Shown here piece after piece: positions 40,261-52,103 of a stretch of 64,000 nt of DNA (position 1 is its first letter; each line of letters opens with the position of its first letter). The notes under the pieces were generated by a model. It saw only the letters and a list, made by a program, of their open reading frames with translations. It was not told the origin of the DNA and ran no database searches. The DNA comes from Polyodon spathula (taxonomy: Eukaryota > Chordata > Actinopteri > Acipenseriformes > Polyodontidae), in the NCBI RefSeq assembly GCF_017654505.1, contig NC_054549.1, positions 30,367,854 to 30,431,853 of the forward strand, written 5' to 3'. A program made the position numbers and the translations under genes.

Positions 40261-40729
40261 CTATTTACTAGTAAATAAAGGTCAGCGAGAACAGACTCTC
40301 GTTTCCTTTAGTATTTTGAATCTTGTTTCTAGTTTGTAAAAGCTGCTTATTGTGGTGCTTGCTGATTGTGGACGGTCAATAAAGGCTGTACATAATGAGG
40401 GATGTGCGTAAATGAAAGGAGAGAGTTCAATAAAAGGGTAGACATTTCCCTATATAATTGAGACATGTGTTAACAATAGATACAGTTGAACTATTTAGTC
40501 AATCCTCTGTTGCACACCCAATTAGCAATACAAGTCAACTTCTATAGTCTTCAGCCCTTTATAAACTTTTGCTGGAAAGGCTATTACTAAACCACTGTAT
40601 CAGGCATGTATTGGTATTTTCCCTCCATTTCTCTTGAAGCTGGACTATATAACTAAACCACCACCAAAACAAACATCCCTCACTAAACATATCCAGGTGT
40701 TCATTCCCAGTGAAGGAGATCCATTTGTG

Positions 40730-40730
<1 letters not shown>

Positions 40731-40790
<60 letters not shown>
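40731..40790. repeat. (ATT)n microsatellite
   Basis: About 60 bases of uninterrupted ATT units. Confidence 0.95.
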
Positions 40791-41185
40791 CTAAAATAGA
40801 ACATCCTTCTAAAATAACACATCCCCTTTAATACTGCTAAGTAAAAATGTTACTTCTCCAGTTCTTTGTCATAGGGTCTATAAAGGCCGTTGTGAATGTA
40901 CAGGGGCTGATGTTAGGATAGGCATACTGCAAACAGTTGCGGCTGAAAAATTTGAATTGTCTAGTGGCCAGGGAATTATTTTGCACTGCAGCCTATGTAA
41001 GCTTAAGAGCAAATGTAAATTACTCAACAGGCACAAATAATGAGCTGCAATCGTGATAATGAGGGTCGCAGTGTGCATCGGGCTCTTTAGTGGCCGCACT
41101 TACAGCCCAGAGATGAGGTGAGTTAGCAGTACAGAGGTGCTGTATGAGATTTGTGGAGCATGAAGATCAAACCTAGCAAAACAAT

Positions 41186-41582
41186 ATGTCAGAAGAAGGG
41201 CAGCAAAGTCCCCTTGGTGCACGGGAAAGAAAATTAAAATTTTCTGAGGATGAGCTAAGCATTAAATTGAGTTGTTTGGAAAAACCTCAGCCAACATTAA
41301 TTATGCTGCGAAAGAGGCCATATGGTCCTCTATGGTGGAGAAAGTCAACCAGGAGATAAAAATGTGAGATTCAGCTATTAGGTTTAGGATGACCACCGGA
41401 GTGAGACGATAACACCTTACCACTGCATCCTCTGGCATCCCAAACAAAGTGACCCTGGTTTTTAATATGTGGGGTCTTCTCCATCTTGTCCTTCTCCTCC
41501 GAAGGTTTTCTTGTCTGTCCTCAACAAGAGCCAAGCATCGCCACATCAGGAAGTGTAAACACAGCAGCCATCCTGAAGCCAA
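41186..41582. mobile_element. Collapsed PIF/Harbinger remnant (Myb-like and transposase N-termini)
   Basis: Plus strand, 41186-41359: the frame opens MSEEGQQSPLGARERKLKFS (then EDELS), matching the start of the Myb/SANT-like protein of Harbinger elements. The conserved continuation (KEAIWSSMVEKVN) lies in another frame from about 41310. Minus strand, from 41582 down to about 41370: a fragment with RRRRTRWRRP, LFGMPEDAVVRCYRL and VVILNLI, the N-terminal region of Harbinger transposase. The two genes face each other with their middles and C-termini missing, as after an internal deletion of a convergent two-gene element. Terminal repeats were not found. Confidence 0.7.
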
Positions 41583-41827
41583 TGACAGGTCTCTGAAGGT
41601 GTGTGGTTTTATACAGCTCTCAATTACTCCTAATGGTTTGCACCTTCTAAAAGGAGGTTAGCAATTGCCTAAGAACAAGGCAAAATCCTTACATCTCATG
41701 ATAATGTTTGCTCCCGCTTATCATTTAAATGGATTCATGATGACAAAGTGCTAATTTGATAGCGGATGCAGAACAAAGTAATGCATTAAAAAATTTAACC
41801 CATTCTTTACATTATAGGATCTGCATC

Positions 41828-42633
41828 ATGTTTGTGATTGTTTGGACTTTTCTTCTTGTTTGGCTGATGATTTTTCATCCTTGTTTGGCACAAGATAGTA
41901 AGTGTATCCAGCGTGTCTTTTTTGGCTTTGCATGCTTAGCATTTGAACTTATTGGTTCACGATTGGATATAATTCTGATATAAACAAAATGCATATATAT
42001 ATTTTAAAGTGTAATAAATACAACATAATCTGAACACTAGTTGTTACTCTATATACAAGAATGTAAGGGCTTTCAGTTCCAGAATTTTTTTAATTTCAAG
42101 TGACATGTTTTCAGTGTGGATCATTAAGTTACTTTTTATTTTATTGCAGGCAACAGGTCTATTGAAATAACAAATGTTGATTGTATTATTTATAACATAT
42201 CTATGCTGAATTGTATGTGGGAAACTAACAAAGAAGTACCAGCAGATAGTCAATTTATTGTGCATTTCAAGTAAGTTTTTATCCATATAAACATTTATTT
42301 ATTTATTTAAATTTTGAAAGCAATTCTGGTTAATTTAGATTTCCTCATTTTCCTATAAAAATGATCTGGGAAGTACCTATCTTTTATTTTCTGTTGTGCT
42401 TCCTGAGATACATCAGAGATGTTACCGTTGAATAATTCATTCTGTTGTTTTAATGATTTGAAATCTCAACAGTAACTTGTGAAAAAAAAGAGCATTACAC
42501 CATCTGAAATATTAAGTATACAAAATAAACCCTGACATTAATGTGTTTGTTTGTGTGTGTGTGTGTGTGTTTGTGTGTGTGTGATCTTCGTGATGTCAGT
42601 TGTTAATCAGCACAATAAAAAGTCACTCCACCT

Positions 42634-42717
<84 letters not shown>

Positions 42718-45092
42718 GTGTTTGTTTTATTTCTTTTTTGTTTGCCTCAGACAGGACGACCATGCAGCAGCGTGTCACCTTTCTATCCAAAAAAAACAAA
42801 AGGAACATTTTAAATGCCATTTTCAGCAACTAGAAATTAAATACAACGAACTGCAGAAAATAAACATTTCTGTAAATGGATCAAACAAGGACTATAAAAT
42901 TAATACATATTCCAAATTATTCAATCCATTTTCAATTGGTAAGAATCACCTTGGATGTACAGTAAAAATACAGCACCCCCTCCTCAGTACTGGAAACGCG
43001 TGTCTTGTGCGGCAATTTTCTTTTCGTATCCAGTTGGTAAGGACGCTAGGTGGTTTCCAGGAAGCATAATTGTTAATAATAATATTAATGTCTATGAATG
43101 TGTGTGTAAACATGGCTGACATGGTTGATAATTGCAAGTAAGCATTCATACAGTACTTCATTTATTTATTTATATTTCTTTCTTTCCTTAGAGAAACTTA
43201 ATCCACCAGTTAATGTTCATTTGTCATTAAGTGAAAACAATATAATATTGACTTGGGAACAGCCACCTACAGAGTATAACATTTCAAAATGTTGTTTTAT
43301 TTATGAAATAATGGATTCCAATGGAGTAAGAAGCCAGGTAATGTATGCATTTTTCTTATGTCTTTTGCCAGTGGAGCTTATACAAGGCTTTTGAGACAGG
43401 TGAAAAGCACCATGGTGAATTGTCCACAGTTTGTAGTCAGTATGAAACTGCAGAGTAAATCATTGAGGTATAACATTTTCAAATATCTGAGCACAGCTGC
43501 ATAATAAACTCAAAGCTACAGCTGCACAAAGTATTTTTACTCTTGATGTTCACATATGGAATTTGTTTTTATTATTTTTATTATTTTTGTTTTTACTGTT
43601 TCTGTAAGAGCTTGGTTTTCAACATCAGCATCTTACTGCTGTGATGCATTTCATTTTATAAATATGAAACTATTTGAATGATCTAAAAATGGCAAAAGTT
43701 TGAGCTTTTTGCTTGCATGTCATCTACAGAATGGAGTACTTTCTTTTCTTTAAATGGTGTTCTTGTCTAGTAACCAACAATTTTGACAATTGTCCTTTTC
43801 ACTGTACAGTATGTCACTTAAATATCTGATAAGACCACAAGTTGAGGACTTTGCCACTGTGCAATGAAGTGTAATGCATTTGACCCCAAAGACAGAAATG
43901 TAATGACCTAGGAAGTACAGTATATGTGTACCACACTACCTGAAAGTACCTAAACTACCTAAGGTCTTTACTTAGTTGTGTGCTATGAGATACTGTGAGA
44001 CCTACACAGAGAATATAAGTAAAAATGCACACGCTTGTATAGTTACACTGTATTTACAGTAATAAACTATGTATCAGTTAATCAAACCCACTTTCTTGTT
44101 GTTTAGAAAACGTTTAAAAGAAATGAAAGTATCTCCTTCACCTCTCCAAGAGCTGATACATCGACAATGGCTTTTCAAGTGCGAGTCAATGGGCGCTCAC
44201 TCTGTAGAAACCCTGGAATCTGGAGTCACTGGAGTGTCGTATATTTAAGTAAATAAGGGATTTTTTTTTTTTTTTACTGTAATATTAAATGCAGTTGAGG
44301 AAAACAGAGAGTTGACACAGTGGGTTAAATACAGAACTGCAAGACACTTTTTTCCATTGAAAGTGCAATTGGTTTCACTAGAACATTTGTTTTATTATAC
44401 CTCTAAAAACAATATTGTTTTTATAAGATGGATTTTATAATCTTGTTTTTATCTGATGTTCCATATTATTATTTTCACTGGCTATGGTTCTTCTTGTTTT
44501 CAGAGCAAAACCACATTCCACAGTACGTGGGTCCTGTGGTGGCATCAGTCATTATAACCTTAATATTGGTGATTTCATTTTTCTTGTGCATCAGGTAAAT
44601 GCTGTTCCATGAATGAGAATGTTTTTTTTTTTTTTTTTTTAAATATATATATGCAAGCACTTTGTTTTGATTCCTCATTTGCATTTGCAAGCATAACTTT
44701 AACATTTGGAAAGGGGAATTCATTTCTGAACTTGTGTTTTTTATTTCCCTTTGTTAAGCAATAGGGCTAGGTGACATTTACGTGCAAATTTGAGACATTA
44801 ATGTAACCGCAGTTATATTTAGAATTAATAAAATAAATATGCAGAGGAACAGATCCTGGCACTTCTCTTTAATTCATAAATATGTCTTATTATTCTATAT
44901 ATACACTGATTGTATTTTTTTTATTTTTTTTTTTTTTGTCGGTTCAGGTTTAAATATATAAAGGGGGCTATGGCCTAGGTACCGGATCCAAAAAAAACCT
45001 TTCATAGGTTTGTTTAGGGAATCCCATAATAAAGATTTCCAGGTAGAAAAAAAAAAAATATATATATATATATATTATATATTATATATATA

Positions 45093-45132
<40 letters not shown>

Positions 45133-45571
45133 ATCAGTACTATCACCGAAGGAAAAAGTATTTTGCCAGAAAAAGAAAATTGTTGAGTTAGTGAACACAC
45201 AGCTGACTTTTCACAGACACTGATCTTCTCTAATTCTGGACTACCTAATGCTACCTTAGGTTAGTCCTGGTGTGAACCTTGGCTTTTGAAACCAGTTGAC
45301 AGAATTTGAAAAGACCCAAGTGTATGTTGATACACTAAATGCAGCTGTCCTTTCATATTTTTGCATGCAGAAAAGCACCAATTCTTATAGTGATTATCTA
45401 AACTGTGGTGGCATTTTGATTGTCAACCGTTCAGTAAGAGACCAGCACATTGTGATTTACACTTCAGATGATGTAGGAAGTAAATTCACTTATACTTTCA
45501 AGTTGCTAAAAGTGTACTGTATATTTAATATAAAGAAAAATGCATGTCATTATTTTAACAGGAATGGATAG
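41828..45571 (+). CDS. IL5RA: IL5RA-like class I cytokine receptor; six sound exons plus two doubtful tail exons
   Basis: Sound exons: 41828-41897, 42150-42270, 42751-42938, 43192-43337, 44107-44248, 44504-44594; phases join without stops (253 residues). Exon 1 encodes a signal peptide (MFVIVWTFLLVWLMIFHPCLA). Exons 2-3 form the Cys-containing first module (LNCMW, CHFQQLEI); exons 4-5 form the membrane-proximal FN3 module (NPPVNVHLSLSENNIILTWE) with WSHWS at 214-218. Exon 6 encodes a membrane helix (about 231-252). Doubtful exons are 44948-45042 (box 1, out of frame) and 45296-45571. The extracellular part aligns with D2-D3 of mammalian IL5RA; D1 is absent, and the 252-bp first intron leaves no room for it. 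The convergent neighbour CNTN4 supports IL5RA, but CSF2RA-, IL13RA- or CRLF2-like identity is not excluded. The family binds short-chain cytokines and signals through JAK/STAT. Confidence 0.72.
42551..42710. repeat. (TG)n and (CT)n(TA)n microsatellites in receptor intron 2
   Basis: TG repeats at 42551-42583 and CT followed by TA at about 42634-42710, ending 40 bases before exon 3. Confidence 0.95.
44948..45042 (+). CDS. IL5RA: Box-1 cytoplasmic exon of the receptor, disrupted
   Basis: AG precedes base 44948 and GT follows 45042. In the frame inherited from exon 6 (RFKYIKGAMA) a TAG comes at once, followed by VPDPKKTF, an evident box-1 (JAK-binding) motif, and then another stop. A second frame is open through GLWPR and through PFIGLFRESHNKDFQ up to the donor. 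The coding signal therefore switches frame around a G5 run, the AGG-TAC junction and an A8 run. Either the exon has decayed or homopolymer lengths are wrong in the assembly. The exon length is consistent with a phase-0 end after a net one-base correction. Confidence 0.5.
45058..45130. repeat. (TA)n microsatellite
   Basis: TA-rich tract with inverted ATATTATAT segments, right after the box-1 exon. Confidence 0.9.
45296..45571 (+). CDS. Candidate last (tail) exon of the receptor
   Basis: A CAG acceptor ends at 45295 and the phase-0 frame is open for 91 codons (LTEFEKTQVYVDTLNAAV...SYSDYLNCGGI) to a stop at 45569-45571. The start faintly resembles the acidic/aromatic tail of IL5RA, and Tyr residues (SYSDYL, VYVD) would suit a signalling tail. 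No strong homology is recognised, and the later part may simply be open 3' UTR. Confidence 0.3.
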   Translation: MTEFEKTQVYVDTLNAAVLSYFCMQKSTNSYSDYLNCGGILIVNRSVRDQHIVIYTSDDVGSKFTYTFKLLKVYCIFNIKKNACHYFNRNG

Positions 45572-46161
45572 GTGGTGATGCTTTCACAGACACAGAACCG
45601 TGGACACATCCTGTTTGAGACTCAGATTAATGATAATTACAGCACAAGCATGAAATTGATGTACAGAGTATATATTTTAATATATACTATGTACCCATTT
45701 GAAAGATGCTGTAGAATGTCTTGTTATTTGTGTCATGCTTGCTGGTCTGACCTTGCATCTTAGGGGAGGAATGTACTGTGAGCTCAACACTGGAAGAATG
45801 TCTGCAACAACAGGAGAAAGAGAGACAGCACTCATATACCATGGGCGTGAACTCTTATATGCATTTATATTGTAGCAACAATATCATTTATATTGCTAAA
45901 AGTGTAACTTGGTTTTTGGTGTATAATACAAACCTGAGCCTGCCTTTCTTGCTCCCAAGCTCAACCAGCCCAAGGGATTTCAAACTGGTGCATACTGCCA
46001 TCTAATGGACAAACATTGCACTTGTGGTTTCTTTTGATTTGGGAAATCACCAGGATGCAGAATGCTGTCTGCAGACCGCATCCTACTGCGCTGTGCAATG
46101 TTGCATGTAAATTGACAACATAATTAGGAGTGAGTTTTTACAAGATAACCAATAGTACTTA

Positions 46162-46202
<41 letters not shown>

Positions 46203-46316
46203 GTGCTGCTTTATGACAAGGCAAAAAAAAAAAAGAACTATCCATGCAAATCTCAAGATCAACTAAAAACATTATGAAGACTTAACTGAACTTGAAGCTT
46301 TTTATGTTGGTGTTAT

Positions 46317-46354
<38 letters not shown>

Positions 46355-47312
46355 ATCTACTACATTGAACTGTTGCTTCAGCCTAAAAGAAAACCTTGTG
46401 AGTGGATCTGTATATTAAAAACAAAACAAAAAAAGAAACAGTAAATGATGAGATTTCATTTTTGTTTATAAAGCAGAATACAAAAGATACATTATACATG
46501 TTCACAAACCCAATTTTTTTTTATATATTTAACAGTTATGATACCCTACATCTCCTCCCTTTGGGTGCTACACACTATCTGCCCACTGGATTTCTAGATA
46601 CTGTACCAGTCTCACATTTAATCATACAACATCAATGGAAGAGAAAACAAGACAGCATTGAAATGATCTAAAACAGCATTTATAGCTGGAGACCCAGCAA
46701 TGTATCTCAGGTAATGCACCCACACTCTTCCCTGTGTCTTTCTCAGGATCTGAATAGTGTTGGGGACAACCGATGTTACTGCGCTGTACCACATTTCATT
46801 TTTGAAGGACGCGCCATAACCATGTTTTATTTATTTATTTATTATACCTAACCTTGTTAGTTACTTAGCTATATAGTTCTGTATATCAAGGTGCTTTGAT
46901 TTGCACCTGGTTGCACAACCCAGATTAGCACTAATCTTAGACTACCTAATGTTACTATAGGTAAAGTAGTCCAAGATCAGTGCTAATGCGTTTAGCCAGC
47001 CGTTGAGTTTAGGACCTGCTCTTCAAATCTAGCTGCCTGCCACATACATTCTGTAGGTACAGTAATGTAGGCTAGATAAGGACCTGCTCCATCTAGTGCA
47101 CAGAGGAGTACTGCCAAAATGGCAGATCACTACTTCTATAAAGATACTGGCTGATTTACCCTAAATTACATATATCTATGACAACTAAAATTGAACAGCA
47201 GCTGAACTAGGGTGAAGGAACCTTAACACAGACAAAAATAAAAAAAAGAAAGAAAGATAAATGGTATTTCAGTAATTGAAAAAAAAGTAAAAAATTTAAA
47301 AAAGACAATAAC

Positions 47313-47375
<63 letters not shown>

Positions 47376-47940
47376 CATACATTCAAAAGATGTACTGGAT
47401 TGTATGTTCTCGGAAAATGTTTAAATATTTGCACTTGTACTGGCATAATTTGTTCACACACTGTACTGAGGGGAATGTTTTATACATCATTTTAAACAGT
47501 TTTATCTTTTTAAAAGGGTACCAGAACTCAACAATCCTGTATCTACATATTTAAAGAATAAAGATTCTCTCATTACACATGGCAGCTAGTATTAATACAC
47601 AACCATAACATGTACATTTAAATGAGAAATGCAAACAACCTGCTCAGTTCATTAGCGCACTTAAAGTAATCTATAAAAAGCTAAATACGTCATACAAAAT
47701 ATGCATATAAGAACATTTATGAAAGCTCCTTTGGTAACAACATATTTAAGATGTTTCAGTGCATTTCAGGTTCTGCAAGGAAACTTTAGACAAGCCAATC
47801 TGTTTTCTGTACGCCCGTTTCTAAAGCCTAAACATAGGGTCTATCGATAACAGCAGTGTTAGTTGCTACTAGAATTTTCTTCAGTACTCGTTAGTAGTGC
47901 TACCTCCACAACAAATCCAAAGTCCACAATATAATATGTG
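45572..47940. other. Convergent gap: receptor and CNTN4 3' UTRs
   Basis: 2.4 kb between the candidate stop of the receptor and the CNTN4 stop. It presumably holds both 3' UTRs. Contents: (ATT)n at about 46160-46202, a T-run at about 46317-46349, and (AAT)n at 47308-47374. Neither polyadenylation site can be assigned confidently; TTTATT copies near 46825-46840 are candidates for CNTN4 on the minus strand. Confidence 0.6.
47308..47374. repeat. (AAT)n microsatellite
   Basis: About 67 bases of AAT units. Confidence 0.95.
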
Positions 47941-49077
47941 TCATAAGGTCGACCTGGCTGTGAAGGAGAGCACTATTGTGCTGAGGGCTGATAGCGTGGA
48001 GACCTTTGATGCGGAACCAACTGCATCTGGACCTGCAAATTAATCAAAAGAAAACGTAATTTTAATAATCTTTAATCTGACTTGTGAAAGATAATATTGC
48101 CACATTTATATTTAATTATTATTATTTTGAAGCTTTATAATTAACAATCTGCTATATATGTTATATAACAACTTGTGTTTTTTATTTGCAGTTACCCATT
48201 ATTATACTATGGTCTCTACTGTGACCTATCTCTGTTGCATTATTGTCTGTGCTTTTTATTTACTTTGTGAGAAATGAGTAAAGGGAGCATCAGACAAGAG
48301 GCTGCAAACCTCTGCCTAACTCTTGAAGAATAAGCTATAATCTAGCAAGACACCTTTAGACATTTTGCGGTATCTATGAAATGGTGACTCAAGGCAGTCA
48401 TTGCATTAATTAAAAATAAAAAATAAACAGATTACCTTTTTGGGGTATTTAAAGCAAAATGATAACAATTGGCCCCTGATTTTTACATTAAGGAGCACCC
48501 ACACACACTTCTTGTTTATATTTTAAATGGGACTGATGGTCTTCCTTAAGAACAAGACAAACCAATACTCTGTAATAAGAGGGATAGCCATAGTTTAAGG
48601 ACAGTATCACAGGCAAAGCCATACCTAGTATTCTTGGAATGGTGATCTGTTTACTGCTGCTTCCTTCACCTCCATCACTTAAAGGCTGTATCTGTACAAT
48701 ATATTCTTCATCACTGGGAAGAGAAAGCTCCACTGATGTTGTATTGGTTTCTATTACATTTCTACGGCTTTGTCTGTTTCGTTTGTATAATACCTAAACA
48801 AAGAAAATTAAAGCAAATGAATTTATCCTTTCTTATGGGGAAAATGTTAAACATTGTTATGTCTGTTTAGCTAGAACATAGTATATATTTTAAGAACAGT
48901 ATGCAAAAGTCTTCTGTAATGTAAAACAATTACACCTTAAGGAATCCTTTACAAACTACAGAAAAAATTGATAATGGGCATTAACAGTTAATACAAGACA
49001 TATACTGTACAGTACTTAGCTACACATGTATAATTCATGGTTCCTCTTTCATTAACTGCCCTTTAGAGATCAATCAT

Positions 49078-49153
<76 letters not shown>

Positions 49154-52049
49154 AAATAAAGCAATCCATAGACAGACTTCAGTAGTATAGTAGTAGATAA
49201 AAGGATAACAAATAATGTTGAAATTTAGCAATGGGTCAAAGAAGTCGATTTTGTAATATGCAATTCAATATCTGTTATAGGCCAGATCATACATTTTTTC
49301 TTTGTCCGGTACAGTATAAGCTTTTCTCCATACAAAAATATTTGGCCACTATGGGTTAAAAAAAATGTTGGATTGTGATTCAAAGGAATTATACATTGAA
49401 TTACAAATGCAGTGAGTTGAAGCATTGTAAATACTGCTTTTGTTTAACACATTTTCTCACATATAGCATAACTTTCAATGTTAATGACAAATATCCTAGT
49501 GGGCGAGGAATCCATTATACCATATTTAATATTTGTTTTGAAACATACTTTTGTTTGCATGGCCTTTCATTGACAAAAGTTTGTCCCTGCAGTTAAAAGA
49601 GTGGTCCTCAAAACTGTGTTAGTGGACAACGAACAAGGGTAAGATGGGAATGTAAATTTAGTGCCAAAATTAAAATATTAATGTTTTAAATGAGAACAAT
49701 TTCACAAGTGGGCCTACATTCAATACACATTCCAATAATATTAATGTGACAATGGACAAGTACATTTTTGCAAAAACAACTTCCATAGTAATTACTTTAT
49801 TTTTAACCATTAAATGCACAGTTCCCATCTGAAAGAGCAGAGTTGAGCCAGCAACAAGTAGACACTGTAATACTGATGTATGGCAGGAGAACTAAACCAA
49901 ATAATGTATATATCTGTAACGAAAAATACACAGCAATGAAATACCATTGTGCTGTGCTGCACTACACTAGTGGGCATTCTTGGCTTACATACTTTTTTTT
50001 TAGCTTTGGTAAACAATTACCTACTTTATATCCCGTCACTTCTGATTCATTTTCCAGTGCTTTTACTTGATCCCAGTACAGGATGATCTTTGAGTGTGAT
50101 GAATTCCACAAAATATTCAAAGGTGGTTGACTCGGTGCTAGAATCAAACACAAAGCAAACAGTTACCTTATTAACAAGATTTTTTGCATTCTTTACTGTA
50201 CAAAAGAAGTGCAGAGCTTTTTGGTTAAAAAACATGATTTAAAAGCATAAACACCCATTATATTTGTGTCCACTAGAACTGGAAATTGAAAGCACTCAGC
50301 ACGGTGTTGCAATATGACGTTGTTATTTGCCTGTGTATTTTCTTAAGGTGGTATTAGGTTGGGTTAAAACAATAGTTTTTCTATGCGCTTCCACAAGACA
50401 GAGGCAAGTCTATGAACAGTTACTGAGAAGGAGACAGACTATGGTATGTGAATGATGTTTCTCACTGCTTGATTAGATATAGTATGAACTCAATAAAATG
50501 TTAACTAGAGAACACATTGAGTTTTAGGGAGACCATGTAAACAGTCACAATGTCTAATGAACTAGAATTGTTTTAATAGCATGAGTGATAAGCATTTGAA
50601 GCAAATGTAATGATCTAGTAGACTATTGGTTGAAATAAAGAAGGGTTATGAAAGATGTAAACAATAAGTGCTCTATAAAACAGGCTCATTTAGAGGAGGA
50701 AGAATGAAGTAAGTTCTGCAGACCTGACTTTCTAGAACATAAGTACATATTGCTTTATTCGGTATTTTGTATGCTGCCATTGAAGTTTAATAACGTAGCA
50801 GTGTTAAACTGACTAATGCTGTATTGCGTGAATCATCTGAGGTAACTCATCACAATGACTGACACCAGTGAGCTACTTAACAAAGGTTGAGACAATAACT
50901 AGTAAATTAGTCATTTCAAAAAACAAAAACAAAAAAAAAAAAAAAAAACATTTTTAGGTTAAAAATGATATACAGTATCACTAAATGGGTAATAAGCTAA
51001 TTACGCAAGAACAGAGTTTATTTATTTATTTAAAAACAAAGTTCAGTAACGTTGCAGCAAAAAGCAATATATCAATGAACACAAAATCAATCAGTATAAA
51101 GCAGAACATTTGATGCTAATTAAAAATGAACAGAGGCAGATGTCATGATTTCAAGCAACATTGGTCTACAAAAACGGGAACAGTGAACTGAAATTGAGGA
51201 CATACTGCAGGTTCCTACCTTGAAGGCAAGTAAGGGGTCTCCATATAGGCACTTATTGTGGATTTTAAATTGATTCCCTAGATGTAGGTTGATGTGAATC
51301 ATTAGTTGTGTTGGGGACAGGTGTTATAAAAGCTTTAGGGATGACTAAGTAAGTGAATTTCAGCACCTGCAATAGTGACGCTATAGCATTGCTATACCGT
51401 TGAAATCTCTTCTGACTGATGCTGCCATTAACATGGACAATATTAACAACAATTGGTTGATTGACTTGAGACACAGTAAATAGAGATTTAGATTTATTTT
51501 GCTGAGTTTCTGAGTTGGTCACTGTGGCAGGGCGATAAATTAGTGTTGGTGTGATTTATGTGGGAATGGGTTTATTGTGTATCGTTTTGGAGTTGATTAG
51601 TTTGATTGTATTATTGTTTACAGATGGGCGCTCGATTGAGACTTGCTGCCTGCTATGCTTGGTTGAGGGGAAGGGCAGCAAGTGATTGGCTGTGCTAGTC
51701 TTCAATCAGCAGGTGGGCGGGTCTTGACCCAGTGTCCATCAGTTTAAAAACATCCGCGGGAGATTGCTCGGGGCTGCTGCAAGGCCTGCCGTTTTCACGG
51801 CACATTTTGAGTTATAGTTTGGGGTATTGCGTTTTCTTTTGCACTTTTTGTACAGTTTGCTGTATTAGTCCTCTATGCGTTACCGTCGCTGGTAATGTCA
51901 TATAACCACCTTTATTTTACTTTCGTTTTCTGTTTGTTTGTTAATAAAATCTGCACGCCTGTGCCGGCGTTTTCAACATCAACACCACGTCTGTCTCTCT
52001 GTATGCTTGAACAGCGGCGACCCACACGCGTGACCTGAATAAGACCCTG

Positions 52050-52103
<54 letters not shown>

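Larger units (their letters stand above)
37902..41100. other. Intergenic DNA upstream of the receptor gene
   Basis: AT-rich sequence without recognisable coding homology. It holds a candidate blood-cell promoter with possible non-coding exon (38479-38690) and two ATT/AAT microsatellites (40176-40260 and 40731-40790). Confidence 0.6.

Noticed and set aside
40176..40790. CRISPR-like regular repeats
   Set aside because: Pure trinucleotide microsatellites without spacers, in a vertebrate genome.
47207..47461. Poly-Leu minus-strand frame resembling a membrane protein
   Set aside because: Encoded by an (AAT)n repeat; low-complexity artefact.
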